Shown: positions 47,066 through 57,852 of the stretch, piece by piece | Position numbering within the stretch: the first letter of the stretch is position 1 | Layout of the letters: the number at the start of each line of letters is the position of its first letter | Assembly (NCBI GenBank): GCA_905116865.2 | Contig: CAJHNH020008533.1 | Span: 62,001 to 126,000 of the forward strand | Source: Candidula unifasciata | Lineage: Eukaryota > Mollusca > Gastropoda > Stylommatophora > Geomitridae | Length of the DNA stretch: 64,000 nt | Direction: 5' to 3' | Translations under genes and position numbers: made by a program | Notes under the pieces: model-generated | What the model was told of the DNA's origin: nothing | Databases searched by the model: none | The model's input: only the letters and a program-made list of their open reading frames with translations

Positions 47066-47491
47066 GTTGGTTTATTCTTCTTCTTTGAGTACCCGCGTAG
47101 TGTTCATGTTTGGCGACACCCCGTTTAACATGTTGTTCTTGCAATCTGACCATAGTTTCAAATTCACAGTTCTCAGATGGTTCACGCAAACTCTTAACTC
47201 TCTTAGAGCATTCAGTATATCAGCCTGGTACATGGCTTGTTCGGCTTTCACAGTAGCCTTACCTGCAAGCGTATCAGCGTGCTCATTTCCTTGTACCCCC
47301 ACATGTCCAATAACGAAAATGAAACTATTCCTTGTCAGCCGTAAATTCCGTAGAGCCACCAACCACTGCCTTCGGACCCAGCCTTTCTCTATCTTCATGA
47401 GCATACTCATTGAGTCACTGAGAAAGCACGCTCCAGTGAAAGGCTGTGTCTCTAGCCATGTTACTACTTTAGTCACAGCCATGACCTCCAT
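47066..47491 (-). mobile_element. LINE fragment, RNase H domain
   Basis: An open frame of 139 codons on the minus strand includes FTGACFLSDSMSMLMKIEKG (the Asp-containing strand), then IFVIGHVGVQGNEHADTLAG, the IxGHxGxxGNExAD motif with its conserved His and Asp. It continues with ADILNALRELR. The N-terminal part of the RNase H fold and the RT are absent. The fold is recognisable although the copy is truncated. Confidence 0.85.
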
Positions 47492-48171
47492 AAATAATGC
47501 AATAAATCAATGGCTGTGCTTAAAACCCCATCCCATTCTTTGTGTCAACTGGATCCCTACCATCTAATGTATTATGTGCGCCCCTGTTTCGAACCACAGG
47601 TAAACTGAAAGGTGTGTGTGTGTGGGGGGGGGGGTATAAATAATATACACAACAATTGATAGCTCTCTGTACGAAATTTTTGGTCAGTAACACGGATAAG
47701 TATCATTTATTTAACACATTATAGTCTTATGTAGTCACCTCATAGTTAGTGCATTTTTGTTGTGCTGTGTTGTTCTTTGTGTGCTGATAAAGGCTAATCC
47801 GTGCAACGTCCTTTGTTCATTGTGATCGATTTTGTAAAGCTGACCTCAACTATTTATTCTTCCTTACCCCTTTTCTTCACTTCCCTAAAATTTACTACCT
47901 TTTAAAAAACTATGTTGGTTCTAGCGACGTCGAGGTCCCTGTTCGAAGCTTGCGTAGAGCGACCCAACGACAAAGGTTTGGAACACTATCAGTAAATAAA
48001 ATTGTACTTTCATGGAAATAGCTACAATTTCTTTGAGTTCTAGGGATGTCAAACATTCTGGGGGACATCTTGGTGGGAAAAGCTGTCGCTTTGCTATTAT
48101 ATTATTATTTGAAAACGTAATTATTGTTTATTCATAAATTCGTCTTGATTCATCTTCATCTTTCTTCTGTC
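47492..48171. other. unannotated sequence
   Basis: (TG)n and a G-run lie near 47612-47631. No gene recognised. Confidence 0.45.
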
Positions 48172-48690
48172 GTCTCACTGATGCCAGGTTATAGCTCAGT
48201 GTCGTGGTTTTCTGTATTTGTCTTGCGCTTCTCGGGTGGCTTGAATGATGGATTTGTTCCCCTTTTTTGCAGATTTTAGCTACACCATTTATCTGTCTCT
48301 TTCTTTGTCTTCCTCTTGCCTTCCTCCCAGATGTTCTGGTGTAAAAGGCACCATACTAAGTTTGGCCTGGGTGTATTCTCACTAGATGGCCGAATAATTT
48401 CATTCTGTGTCTGTCATTATAATCCAGGACATGGTCTTATTCCGACTTTCTCTCTAATGCTGGTACTCGTTACCCTGTCTCTTCTTGTGCTGTTAGTAAC
48501 CGTTCAGAGGCAGCGCCTTTCACATGTAGTTAGTTGCTGTTCTACTGCCCTATCCATTGTTCATGTTTGGAACTGATATTATAAAGTAGGTCTGAAGATG
48601 CCATTAATCATTTGCTGTTTTACTGGAAGGGAGACATTTGGGTGTCTAAGTAGTGGGGCTAACTTCAAAAAGACACCTGGCCTCAAGAGC
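48172..48690 (-). mobile_element. LINE fragment, RT C-terminus to 3' end
   Basis: The minus strand contains VTNSTRRDRVTSTSIRE, DRHRMKLFGHLVRIHPGQT and ARGRQRKRQINGVAKIC in successive frames. This is the GVTRxDRIxNxxIRE...WFGHLxRM...RGRQRKRWxD order. It relates to 7840-8070 (RT part) and 38656-38905 (tail part). Several frameshifts. Confidence 0.75.
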
Positions 48691-49924
48691 AAAGTGTGCA
48701 AGCTATGGGGAACCATGCAGGACCTGCAGCTGACATACGAGTTCATAGAGGCAACCCACCTGATAGTCTGAGCTGAGCATACGAAACCGAACGCAAAGAA
48801 GAAGAAAAAGAAGATTAAGAAAATCTTGTCCTATTTTATACAAGTGTGTCAACTTAAATTTCACAGGCTGATAGGTGGATTCGTGTAAAACTCCTAGTAT
48901 GTTTTATGTAATTAGAAACGCCATATTTCTCCTAGATTTATGGTATCTATCATGAAATAAAGGCCGAAGGGTTGCGACATCCATACTAGCGACCCGAAGG
49001 GTTAATAACTCGTGGTTTCTGGATATTCAACAACAAAAAATGTAATAACATTCAAACGTTTGTTTTGTGTGTAGTACTAAATGGTCGTTCCTTTCTTTCT
49101 CGATGAAAGACTTTCGTTTGAGACATTAGATTCAGCTTGTTTTTAATCGCTTGTAGAGTCCTCTAGACTCTTCTACCTCAGTTTGCTTTCAAATATCATA
49201 TTTAACTCGCCGTTACACTTTCTTTGATCTTCAAACACAATCACACCCACTTAAAACGAATGATTCAGTGTGTTTAAATACATTCATTTCTCTTAAGCAT
49301 TCTCATTTCAACAATGCAATTTCATTGTTTTCAACGGCCTTCGAAAATCACAGCAAACTACCTCATTGTTTTCCTTGCCACAAAGTTTACTAATCGGACT
49401 GCCCGACCAACACCTACTCAACCGCTGCATCAAGCGTTGCTATGAAACAAATGAACTGTACATGCGCAAAATCGTAACCTTATCCGGCTTAGGGAATATG
49501 TTGCTAGCGATTGTTTCCGACGCTATTCATGAAGGCTGGTCAATATTGTCCGGCAAATATGAACCGTTGGATAGGATGTTATAATTGCTGGCAGTTTTCA
49601 GACAAATGGGTGCTCCAATCAAATAAAATTTGTGGCAATTGTACGGCTGAGTAAACTGGCACATATTAAGGAAGTTTCCCCATTGTCAAATTATTTGGAA
49701 ATGTAGTTTTAGTAGGATCGGGCGCGACGATACAGATAAACCATTGGGAAAGGGGGCCTTCTGCCCCTCCCCCCCCTCCAATAACCAATTTCGAGGTAAC
49801 AAAAAGGGGAGGGGGTTTCAAGTAGTCTAATGCCAGTTTAAACACTCAATAATAATAGTAATAATATGCAGAATGGTAAATAATTATTATTATAATATAC
49901 CTAAAATGACATGTATCAACATAT
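48691..49924. other. unannotated sequence
   Basis: A plus-strand segment ending in AAGAAGAAGAAAAAGAAG at 48796-48816 may be the 3' end of another retroelement. A C-rich run lies near 49767-49779. A 72-codon frame at 49366-49584 has no recognised domain. Confidence 0.4.
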
Positions 49925-50172
49925 GTCGGCGACTGTTGACTAGGTGTTACGAACGCTTTTCGTAATGCCGGGGTGCCAGGTGCGATAATGCTGCAGGCGA
50001 TCTGGTAGCCCACCATCTTGCGTTGGTTTTAAAAGTGGTGACGAAGGAGCAATGACAAACTACTGAATGTAAATGTGAAGAAAAAAAAATGATGTATTTG
50101 GTTCTAAAACGTCATGTAAAAGCTGTGCTTGGTCAGCAACGTTTTGTACATGATGCGCAACGTAACTAGCTG
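49925..50172 (+). mobile_element. SINE-A copy, degraded
   Basis: GTCGGCGACTGTTGACTAGG, CGCTTTTCGTAATGCCGGGG and AGCAATGACAAACTACTGAATG are recognisable. Box B is lost and the 3' end contains a small internal duplication. Confidence 0.7.
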
Positions 50173-50513
50173 TAAACAAATACTCTTTAAAGCGATTTCT
50201 GTACTTGGTTAAAGGTGGTTGTTTGGCTTCCTTCAAAAAACTATTGGCATTTGGTAAAAAGGGGGGGGGGGCGCCTGAAGGGGCCTTAGCCCTGGGTTAC
50301 TGCGCCTTTGCCTATGATGTGGCCCCAGGGAGGGGAGGTGGGGGAGGGAGTATCTGATGAGTGACCTTTATGAGGGGTGTTTATCTAGAATTCGGAATGT
50401 GTTGTGCTCATTCATCATGAAAAGGCATTAGACATGGCCTTCTGTAAATAAAACGTGAACAATGCTGAGATCACATGAGAATGTTTTAAATATGGCTCGT
50501 TAGCTGATTGGTT
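50173..50513. other. unannotated sequence with G-rich runs
   Basis: G-rich runs near 50260-50272 and 50325-50350. Nothing else recognised. Confidence 0.45.
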
Positions 50514-50521
50514 AGCTAGTT

Positions 50522-51010
50522 CAGAGGTTCTCAAACAGGGTGTCGCGGCAGCATGGGGTGCCCGGAGCTTATGTCAGGGGTGCTGCCGGAATAATCAAGA
50601 ATTTTGCAAAATCTGATTGAAATCAGCGAAGGCAGCAGTTTAAAACAAATACCATGATGGAAGCCAAGAAGAGTTCTGGGTGCCGGTGTATTTAGAAGAC
50701 AATGCTATTGACAAGGCTGCAGTACATTCTCAACGTACGCGTACACAAAGAAATAATACACAGGAGCAATTTTTCTGGGTCACGTGATTTGAGTGTATAA
50801 ATTAACTAAACTTCCTAAATACAAAAAGGAAGTAATGAAAAATCCATCCAAACAGTTTCATTCAGCACATTAAAGACAAGTGAACATTAAATGTGCACTG
50901 TTTTTCCTTCTTTTCGTAAGCATTCAAACTGCTGTATGGGTAGGTGTAACCTGAATGTTTTTTTTAGCACGACAAGGGTGCCGCGGCGAAAACAAGTTTG
51001 AGAACCACTG
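50522..51010. mobile_element. hAT-like MITE, 489 bp
   Basis: Ends CAGAGGTTCTCAAAC (50522) and GTTTGAGAACCACTG (51010) form 15-bp terminal inverted repeats with one mismatch. Flanking octamers AGCTAGTT (50514-50521) and AGCTAGAT (51011-51018) match at 7 of 8. Subterminal sequence is GC-rich (GTCGCGGCAGC and TGCCGCGGCG). CAGNGGTTCTCAAAC ends with 8-bp duplications are characteristic of hAT elements. There is no ORF, so it would need a transposase in trans. Confidence 0.85.
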
Positions 51011-51018
51011 AGCTAGAT

Positions 51019-51471
51019 GGCGTGTTTGTTGGTTAGTTAGCTGATTGGTTATTTTTTTAAAAACTGGTTGGCTTATTGTTTTACTAAGTTTGTTTGGTGA
51101 ATGCTTTTTTAAAATGTCATTTGTGTGTGTGTGTGTGTGTGTCTGTGTGTGTGTGCTTGCGTGCGTGCGTGCGTGCGTGAAAGGGTATTGTGAATGTACT
51201 TGTGTGTGCGCTAGCTGGCTGGAAAGTTATTTCACCAATTGGTTAATTTTTGTGTATGTTTGTTGGCTGATTAGTTTTTTGATTATTTATTGGGTAGCTA
51301 GTTTATTTGATGGTTGCTCGTGCCTAGTTTGTAACCCTTTGGAAAAAAAAAGTTATTTCGTTCGTTCGTAGCTCATACTTCAGATGGTATAAGTCCAATT
51401 CATTGACGTTCCAAGACTTAAATAAAACATATGTGTCGCGTTGAGAGCAGAATAGACGATATTTAACCCAT
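51019..51471. other. unannotated sequence with (TG)n
   Basis: TG-rich repeat with GCGTGCGT units at 51123-51180. TTGG/TTAG-rich words around. No gene. Confidence 0.5.
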
Positions 51472-51583
51472 CTAGTGCTATAGACAATCTTCACGTGTTC
51501 TTTGTTACATACATGTCGATCGTATCCATCTTCCAGTACAGTAAAGTGTACAAGACAGGTACTGTAATACACATCGTCATCAT

Positions 51584-52570
51584 TGTGGCACAGTCGTGCC
51601 TATACATCCCCCAAGAAATAGATGTGCCTAAGTCGGCCAAGGGTGAATGAATATAGTTCGTAGCTCTCTTCAATCGTACTCAAGAACAAGGCCAGTGATG
51701 TAATCAATTACACAAGAGCTGGTTTATTTACAATATTCTCGTCACACAGACTTCATAAATTCAATAAGCAATAGTATATGAACACTCCTTATTACTGGCT
51801 ATTCGTATGCCTCTACGAGTTCCTTAACCACTGTTATGGCTAAACTCCAAGTTTAACATATACCTTCTAAACGAAGTAAAGCACTAGTTTTCTCCTAACC
51901 GGTCTTTCCAGCGGTTCAGCCCTAACCTGTCCTATCAAGCGGCCCCGGGGCTAACTCACTGTTCTAGCTAAACTCCAAGTTTGACATATACCTTCTAACG
52001 AAGTACAGCACTAGTTTTCTCCACTGGTCTCTCAAGCAGTCCGGTCCTAACTGTCTTCTCCAGCGGTTCCGGGGCTAACTCACTGTTCTAGCTAAACTCT
52101 AAGTTTAACATATCCTTCTAACGAAGCAAAGCACTAGTTTTCTCTCCTAAGCCGGTTTCTTCTAGCGGGTCTAGCCCTAACTGTCATTCTCATGGCGGGT
52201 TCCGGGGCTAACCGTCCTCTCCAGCGGTTCCGGGACTAACTAACTTCTCAAGCGGTTCCGGGGCTAACTTTTTCCCCCCGCTTTCCCGCTCTTTCTGGCG
52301 TACCTTCTCCATCACTTCTCTGTCACCTGTCTTTGGTGGTCACGTTTGGATGAACGTATCTCATCAGCTGGTCACAGCTCACGGGCACTCGTCGAATGTT
52401 TCATCCCTCACTGTCAGATGTCATGGCGGTGTGTTCTGCATAGCTGGCTAGGCCATGGCTTTCTAATCACCCATTTCTGTCATTTCACACAGTGATGGAT
52501 TAGTACGCCGTGTGGTGGTCTGAAATGTATGCTTGTTCATTTAACCCCTTTCTGCCTATATTTCATTACA
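51584..52570 (-). repeat. 3' LTR (left LTR)
   Basis: 987 bp, beginning TGTGGCACAGTCGTGCC on the plus strand and ending TTTCATTACA. It contains about three imperfect units of roughly 125 bp (GCTAAACTCCAAGTTTAACA...GCACTAGTTTTCTCC). On the element strand there is an AATAAA at 51723-51728, a likely polyadenylation signal. It differs from the right LTR by roughly 15-20 small changes, many of them single-base insertions in 52120-52215. Confidence 0.95.
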
Positions 52571-54111
52571 TTCGCCCTACACATTTTTTAACAAAATTGT
52601 TTCCTATCTTCAATTTTGTAAAAACTACTCTAATTATACCCGCTACCTAACTAAACCTTATGTGAACATCTAGCCACGTAATGAAAGCATACAACATAAC
52701 ATGTAACATCATAAAATTCATGCAGTATAATGAAAACGTGACATGCATACAATAACTAATAGTCAATAATTCTAAAGACATAAAAAAAAAAACGATACAA
52801 CTCCTTCGTTGTATTAGCATAACAACCTCTTATTCACTGGTATCCCTAATGAATGTGCGGAGTTGTCTGAAGTATAAAGGAATAGTATCTGTATTCCTCC
52901 TTTATAAACTCAAACCTGAAAACATTGTATACAAGAAATGACATGCCATGTATCCCCAGTTATCAATAAAGTAAAACTCGAAAATGTCATCTCCCCAAGA
53001 AAGGATGAAAATAGAATCTCTGAGAAAGTCAACATAGACTGAATAATAAGGTATATTCTTTACAGAGTATAAATAATTCTTATACCGTTAGGTATATTAA
53101 TTGGAGAGAAATTTCTCGGAAACAATAGTAGCATTTCCTCAAGTCGAATGTACAGTGCCACCACCTGTATTTACAGGCATTTATCTACTGTGATAGTCCA
53201 CAGCGTTTATTGTTGCTTCCCTAAGAGGTTGCTTCCTCTGTTTAATGCATATCGCATCTTCTGTAAAGAAATAGCCGGCCTATATTCAGTTACCAATCAT
53301 GTCATGCTTTGGACTGGCTTATCGCCAAGTACGTTTCTAACTGTGTACCTCAGTAAAGTCTGGTTAAACTCAAATCAGTCATTCTGACAGAATGTATAAG
53401 AGAGGTTTTGTGGCCAGTAACTCTCTTAGCGAACATAAAACATGTCCCCCGTGTGGGTTCCGGGGCCCTATTGTGGGGAAAACAAGAATAGACCCACTGC
53501 CTCCCCAAAAGCATGTCGTAAGAGTCGACTAACTGGGGAGCTTCCTTTGAAGTCGGAGTGCATCTGCCTGAGAGGCAAGGAACCAGCAGTCTGCATTCAA
53601 TTGAATCAGATCTGTAAAACTGATGCACATGCAACACTCAGGTTCTGGAGCATGACTGCAGTCCAGAAGTGGACGAACAACCAGAACTTTACGCCAGAGT
53701 GTACAGCTGGTGAACACAAAGAAGAAGAAGAAGAAGATAAGACATGTAGGTATTGTAATCTTCACCCACAACCGAACGTGTGGATTATCACTTGTCCGGG
53801 AGAGTACAACACGATTAAAAAACGTTCATAGTGCAAAACCAAATGTAAATATTAAATGGTAGGGACAAAACAACAGGTATATATTTAATATTGTCGGACA
53901 AATGACATGTAGACACAACAACAGAATATGTGTAGCGAGCGCGGTACCTCTGTACACAGCAATATAGCGTACGTAAATTGTAATTAATAAAACTAATTAC
54001 TTGTTATACACCCTACAATCCCTCATTTATTGAACCATTTTACTAACGATCCCATTTCAGTCAGTCATGGGGGAAGAAAAGGGGGAGGGGGAGCTGTAAT
54101 TAATGTATGGT
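52571..54111. other. non-coding 3' part of the LTR-element interior
   Basis: AT-rich, without long frames on the element strand apart from the SINE-D. A purine-rich AGGGCGAA (element strand) directly abuts the 3' LTR and is the best polypurine-tract candidate. Confidence 0.5.
53446..53737 (+). mobile_element. SINE-D inside the LTR element, with 10-bp TSD
   Basis: Starts CCCCCGTGTGGGTTCCGGGG, contains GTGCATCTGCCTGAGAGGCA and GGACGAACAACCAGAACTTT, and ends (GAA)n. Flanked by TAAAACATGT (53436-53445) and TAAGACATGT (53738-53747). Because it lies inside the LTR element, it is either younger than this insertion or was already carried by its source. Confidence 0.9.
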
Positions 54112-54345
54112 TTACTCAGTGTATAAATTCAGTCTACCCTCTGATGATTCTGGCCTACTAACTGTAGTGGATGCTAACTGTTCTAGTTCTATTTCTTCTT
54201 CTGTCTTATTAGTGATCTGTGTTTTTTCTTTTCTTAAATGATAAGTTAGCAATAAATCGGAACATCTTATTAATTTTGCTGTATTCGGTAAATGCCACTT
54301 CATTACGACACTTCTGGCTACTTTTATTTCCGTGTAAATTTCCAT
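54112..54345 (-). other. overlapping +1 frame at the end of the LTR-element ORF
   Basis: A 77-codon frame, shifted by one base relative to the 494-codon ORF, overlaps its last 137 bases and continues about 97 bases further. Its product is charged and not low-complexity (TNKTEEEIELEQLASTTV). It could be a frameshift extension, the true C-terminus behind a one-base error, or chance. Confidence 0.35.
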
Positions 54346-55693
54346 CTAATACATTTGATTTTCTTGCATCTTTATTTTCCTGTAAACCATGCCGCTCGTT
54401 TAAATCGGTATGCGAATTTTTAATGCCCGACATTCTTGTCTCCTTTTTTGCTCTTGTGTTAGGCGAAGTTTCTACTGTTTCTTCTTCTTCTCTTCTACTA
54501 TTACATGTACCTTTAACTGGTACTTCTGACGGCTTTAATTCTTTCACACTAGACGGAGTATTAGTCCTGGTTCTAACCGCGACTAAAATTCTACGACCCG
54601 TTTTGTTTGTGATCCCAATTTCACTATCTGCGTCGTAGTTTTCTGAGAATAGATCTACCTTTATGTTACTAACTACAAACGGTAATGTATTTGTTCCTTC
54701 ACCTTCTTCTTCTGTAGGCATCACCTGTCTATAAGACAAATCCTGCTGATTTCTTTCTTTAATTGTCCCTACCCTCTCTACTTTCCTATGTGTGCTATTG
54801 CTATCTAGCCTTTTTACTTCTACCGCGTTTACTTCCCATAACCATTCCATTGCTAAACAACCCTCTTCATCTTCTTCTTGTTCCGACTTAACTTTAGTCG
54901 GTGTTAACTCTTTATGTTTCTCTATGTTCCCTTCCTCTTTAAAGTATTGACCGCGTGTCCCGTTTACAGTTACCGCGTTTACTTCGTTAATGTAGCTTTT
55001 ATTAAACCGTTTCATGGGATTCCTCTCTTTTAACCCTCTTACTTCTAATTTGTTTGTCTCATCATCAGCAGCGCACGTGCTTTTATTACCTGTCTGCCAT
55101 AATCCGTTATAGTTACTGACCTCGCGATTATTTCCTAAATTTTGCAATCTTATATTCTTATTGTAGCCTAATTTTCTTAACCTGTCTCTTTTGAATTTGT
55201 TGGCTTGATTATGGGTCGTAACGTGGGCTCTGTAATCTTGATTAGTGCTCATCATGCGAAATCTGGTATCTGGATTACATGACCTAACTCGACTTCGGTT
55301 ATTATCATGGATATTTCCTACTCTATTAATGTTCTGATAACTGTTGCCATAATTATGCCACTGCTCCTGTGCTCTGCTATTTCTATTATTTGCTAACGTT
55401 CGTAACCTGTCGGCTCTATTAAAATCACTATTTTTGATTCTTTCGTTCAGTATTTGTGACCTCGCTTGACCCAGAGTTTTCTCGTATGCTTTTGTGTTGT
55501 CTGGTCTGCGGTACTGATTATCTCTAGGGTATTGCAATCTCTCGTTAGCATAATTTCGCCTGTCTGGGGAACTGGACAGTCGATTAGCAGCGACGTTACT
55601 TCTAGTGACTGATGCTATATTATAACTTCTTTCTCTCTGTCTTTGTCTACGACTATCTACAGTTGACCAATGCTGATCAGTTATTTGTTCCAT
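54209..55693 (-). CDS. LTR-element ORF, 494 residues, unknown function
   Basis: Single long frame of the LTR element, about 0.8 kb downstream of its 5' LTR. ATG at 55693 is the first codon of the open frame. Residues 1-200 are basic and rich in Arg, Asn, Gln and Tyr (for example RRQRQRERSYN at 15-25). Residues 210-330 alternate Lys/Glu-rich segments with an acidic run EQEEDEEG at 271-278. VNAV occurs twice (238-241 and 288-291). The C-terminus is basic (SFKKRKNT). Five scattered cysteines do not form a CCHC knuckle. No signal peptide, membrane segment or enzyme motif. By position it is gag-like and could be a rapidly evolving Gag or nucleic-acid-binding protein, but that is inference. An intact frame of this length suggests a young insertion. 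Confidence 0.7.
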   Translation of the reverse strand: MEQITDQHWSTVDSRRQRQRERSYNIASVTRSNVAANRLSSSPDRRNYANERLQYPRDNQYRRPDNTKAYEKTLGQARSQILNERIKNSDFNRADRLRTLANNRNSRAQEQWHNYGNSYQNINRVGNIHDNNRSRVRSCNPDTRFRMMSTNQDYRAHVTTHNQANKFKRDRLRKLGYNKNIRLQNLGNNREVSNYNGLWQTGNKSTCAADDETNKLEVRGLKERNPMKRFNKSYINEVNAVTVNGTRGQYFKEEGNIEKHKELTPTKVKSEQEEDEEGCLAMEWLWEVNAVEVKRLDSNSTHRKVERVGTIKERNQQDLSYRQVMPTEEEGEGTNTLPFVVSNIKVDLFSENYDADSEIGITNKTGRRILVAVRTRTNTPSSVKELKPSEVPVKGTCNSRREEEETVETSPNTRAKKETRMSGIKNSHTDLNERHGLQENKDARKSNVLDGNLHGNKSSQKCRNEVAFTEYSKINKMFRFIANLSFKKRKNTDH

Positions 55694-56519
55694 AAAAAAA
55701 TGGAATACGGAGTTTCTAACTGTGCTATTTCATTAAAAACTCTGCTAAACTGTGCTCTCACTGTTCCTTGATATGCCATTATTAAAACCTGGAAAATTAA
55801 CTAATGTAAACTAAAATAGAATTTAAAACAGAAAATGTCGTATTACCTTGTTAAGTGCGGTTTGAAAAAAAATTCTCGTTTCACAACACACTGTAATTAA
55901 AAATCGGCACTGTCCTGGAATTATTTTCTACGTTCAGGAAGAAAGGTAGGAAAAGATAAGAAAAGGTTTTCCCTACACCACTGTAAATTAAAAATCACAA
56001 TATATTTAAACTAATTAATATTAATGTTCAAGGTTCTTTAAATTCGCGCTTATTTTGCAGTTCCTATTTGAAAAATCGGACAGCTCACAGTTCTTGACTT
56101 TCCTATAGTCTTCCGAGTGTGTAAAGTTAGGAAAAGTTTATATTATGGCTCCCGACTAGAACGGGCGCGTCCCCCTGAATCTAGTGTAGACGGTTTGCTC
56201 CAGGCTAGAACGGGCGTGTCCCCCTGATTCTAGTGTAGACGGTTTGCTCCAGGCTAGAACGGGCGTGTCCCCCTGATTCTAGTGTAGACGGTTGGTTCCA
56301 AAAGGTGGTGCAGGCTGTTGGTCTGGTTTACGTCTCTCCAATCTGATGACGGGTTTATCGACTTTTTTTTTTTTCCAGCAGGTACAATCATAAACTTGCT
56401 TTTAGTTCACCTTTTCATAGCAGTTGCTTATTTGTTATGTTGTAACAGCAGTCTTGTTTTTTAAAGATGTCGAGTACACAAGACTGATCGTTGGTCACGG
56501 CTCCAAATATCCTCCCACT
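55694..56519 (-). other. leader of the LTR element
   Basis: Lies between the 5' LTR and the ORF start. Next to the LTR the element strand reads AGTGGGAGGATATTTGGAGC, followed by CGTGACC. A primer-binding site is expected here, but I could not match it to a tRNA. The three 49-bp repeats lie in this segment. Confidence 0.5.
56154..56300 (-). repeat. 49-bp tandem repeat in the LTR-element leader, 3 copies
   Basis: Three consecutive units share CTAGAACGGGCG, GTCCCCCTGA and TCTAGTGTAGACGGTT. Located between the 5' LTR and the ORF. Confidence 0.9.
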
Positions 56520-57500
56520 TGTGGCACAGTCGTGCCTATACATCCCCCAAGAAATAGATGTGCCTAAGTCGGCCAAGGGTGAATGAATATAGTTCGTAGC
56601 TCTCTTCAATCGTACTCAAGAACAAGGCCAGTGATGTAATCAATTACACAAGAGCTGGTTTATTTACAATATTCTCGTCACACAGACTTCATAAATTCAA
56701 TAAGCAATAGTATATGAACACTCCTTATTACTGGCTATTCGTATGCCTCTACGAGTTCCTTAACCACTGTTATGGCTAAACTCCAAGTTTAACATATACC
56801 TTCTAAACGAAGTAAAGCACTAGTTTTCTCCTAACCGGTCTTTCCAGCGGTTCAGCCCTAACCTGTCCTATCAAGCGGTCCCGGGGCTAACTCACTGTTC
56901 TAGCTAAACTCCAAGTTTAACACATACCTTCTAACGAAGTACAGCACTAGTTTTCTCCACTGGTCTCTCAAGCAGTCCGGTCCTAACTGTCTTCTCCAGC
57001 GGTTCCGGGGCTAACTCACTGTTCTAGCTAAACTCTAAGTTTAACATATCCTTCTAAACGAAGTAAAGCACTAGTTTTCTCCTAACCGGTTTCTCTAGCG
57101 GTCTAGCCCTAACTGTCTTCTCATGGCGGTTCCGGGGCTAACCGTCCTCTCCAGCGGTTCAGGGACTAACTAACTTCTCAAGCGGTTCCGGGGCTAACTT
57201 TATTCCCCCGCTTTCCCGCTCTTTCTGGCGTACCTTCTCCATCACTTCTCTGTCACCTGTCTTTGGTGGTCACGTTTGGATGAACGTATCTCATCAGCTG
57301 GTCACAGCTCACGGGCACTCGTCGAATGTTTCATCCCTCACTGTCAGATGTCATGGCGGTGTGTTCTGCATAGCTGGCTAGGCCATGGCTTTCTAATCAC
57401 CCATTTCTGTCATTTCACACAGTGATGGATTAGTACGCCGTGTGGTGGTCTGAAATGTATGCTTGTTCATTTAACCCCTTTCTGCCTATATTTCATTACA
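56520..57500 (-). repeat. 5' LTR (right LTR)
   Basis: 981 bp, near-identical to the left LTR throughout. The matching AATAAA on the element strand is at 56659-56664. It would supply the promoter for the minus-strand ORF; no core promoter element was confidently identified. Confidence 0.95.
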
Positions 57501-57852
57501 TCATGTTCCATCCCCATCATCATGATCCCTGCTGCATGACTGTGTATCACATCGCGTTCATAGTTTTTTTTTTTTTTTTTTAAACAAATAATGTATGGTC
57601 AGTGATGTATTGTATCTTTTTGTGTATGTGTTATTACAAGTGTTGCCGTTTGTTAGCATATGTGTATGGTTTGCAAATCAAAAAAAAAAAAAAACCTCAC
57701 ACCCCTCTCTCCGCCTTTCTCCTTCTTCCTCATTGAAAAAAATAAATTTGACTCATATTTACACTTCACTCATGATATGGTATCTATATATATATAAGAC
57801 AGAAAACTAAATAAAATTTTGGATAAACAGAAGATTGTTAGTTCTGCTTCCG

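Larger units (their letters stand above)
51584..57500 (-). mobile_element. LTR retrotransposon without recognisable pol
   Basis: Direct repeats at 51584-52570 and 56520-57500 begin TG and end CA. They are flanked by TCAT at 51580-51583 and 57501-57504. Orientation is minus, judged from the single long ORF and a purine-rich AGGGCGAA next to the left LTR. The internal region (52571-56519, 3.95 kb) holds a leader with 49-bp tandem repeats, one 494-codon ORF, and about 1.6 kb of AT-rich non-coding sequence containing a SINE-D. No RT YxDD box, integrase HHCC/DDE, protease DTG/DSG or CCHC knuckle was seen. It is therefore non-autonomous, and proteins for movement would come from another element. 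Confidence 0.9.

Noticed and set aside
46708..47599. Possible hAT element bounded by CAGTGATTCCCAAAC and GTTTCGAACCACAG
   Set aside because: The ends match poorly and the flanking octamers (GTTTGATA and GTAAACTG) do not match; only the left end is kept as a weak terminus.
48691..48820. Additional plus-strand retroelement end with GAA-rich tail
   Set aside because: The tail is suggestive, but no protein motif or TSD was found.
54209..55693. Host gene in an intron-free state
   Set aside because: The ORF lies between matching LTRs with a shared TSD, so it belongs to the mobile element, although ultimate origin from a host gene cannot be excluded.
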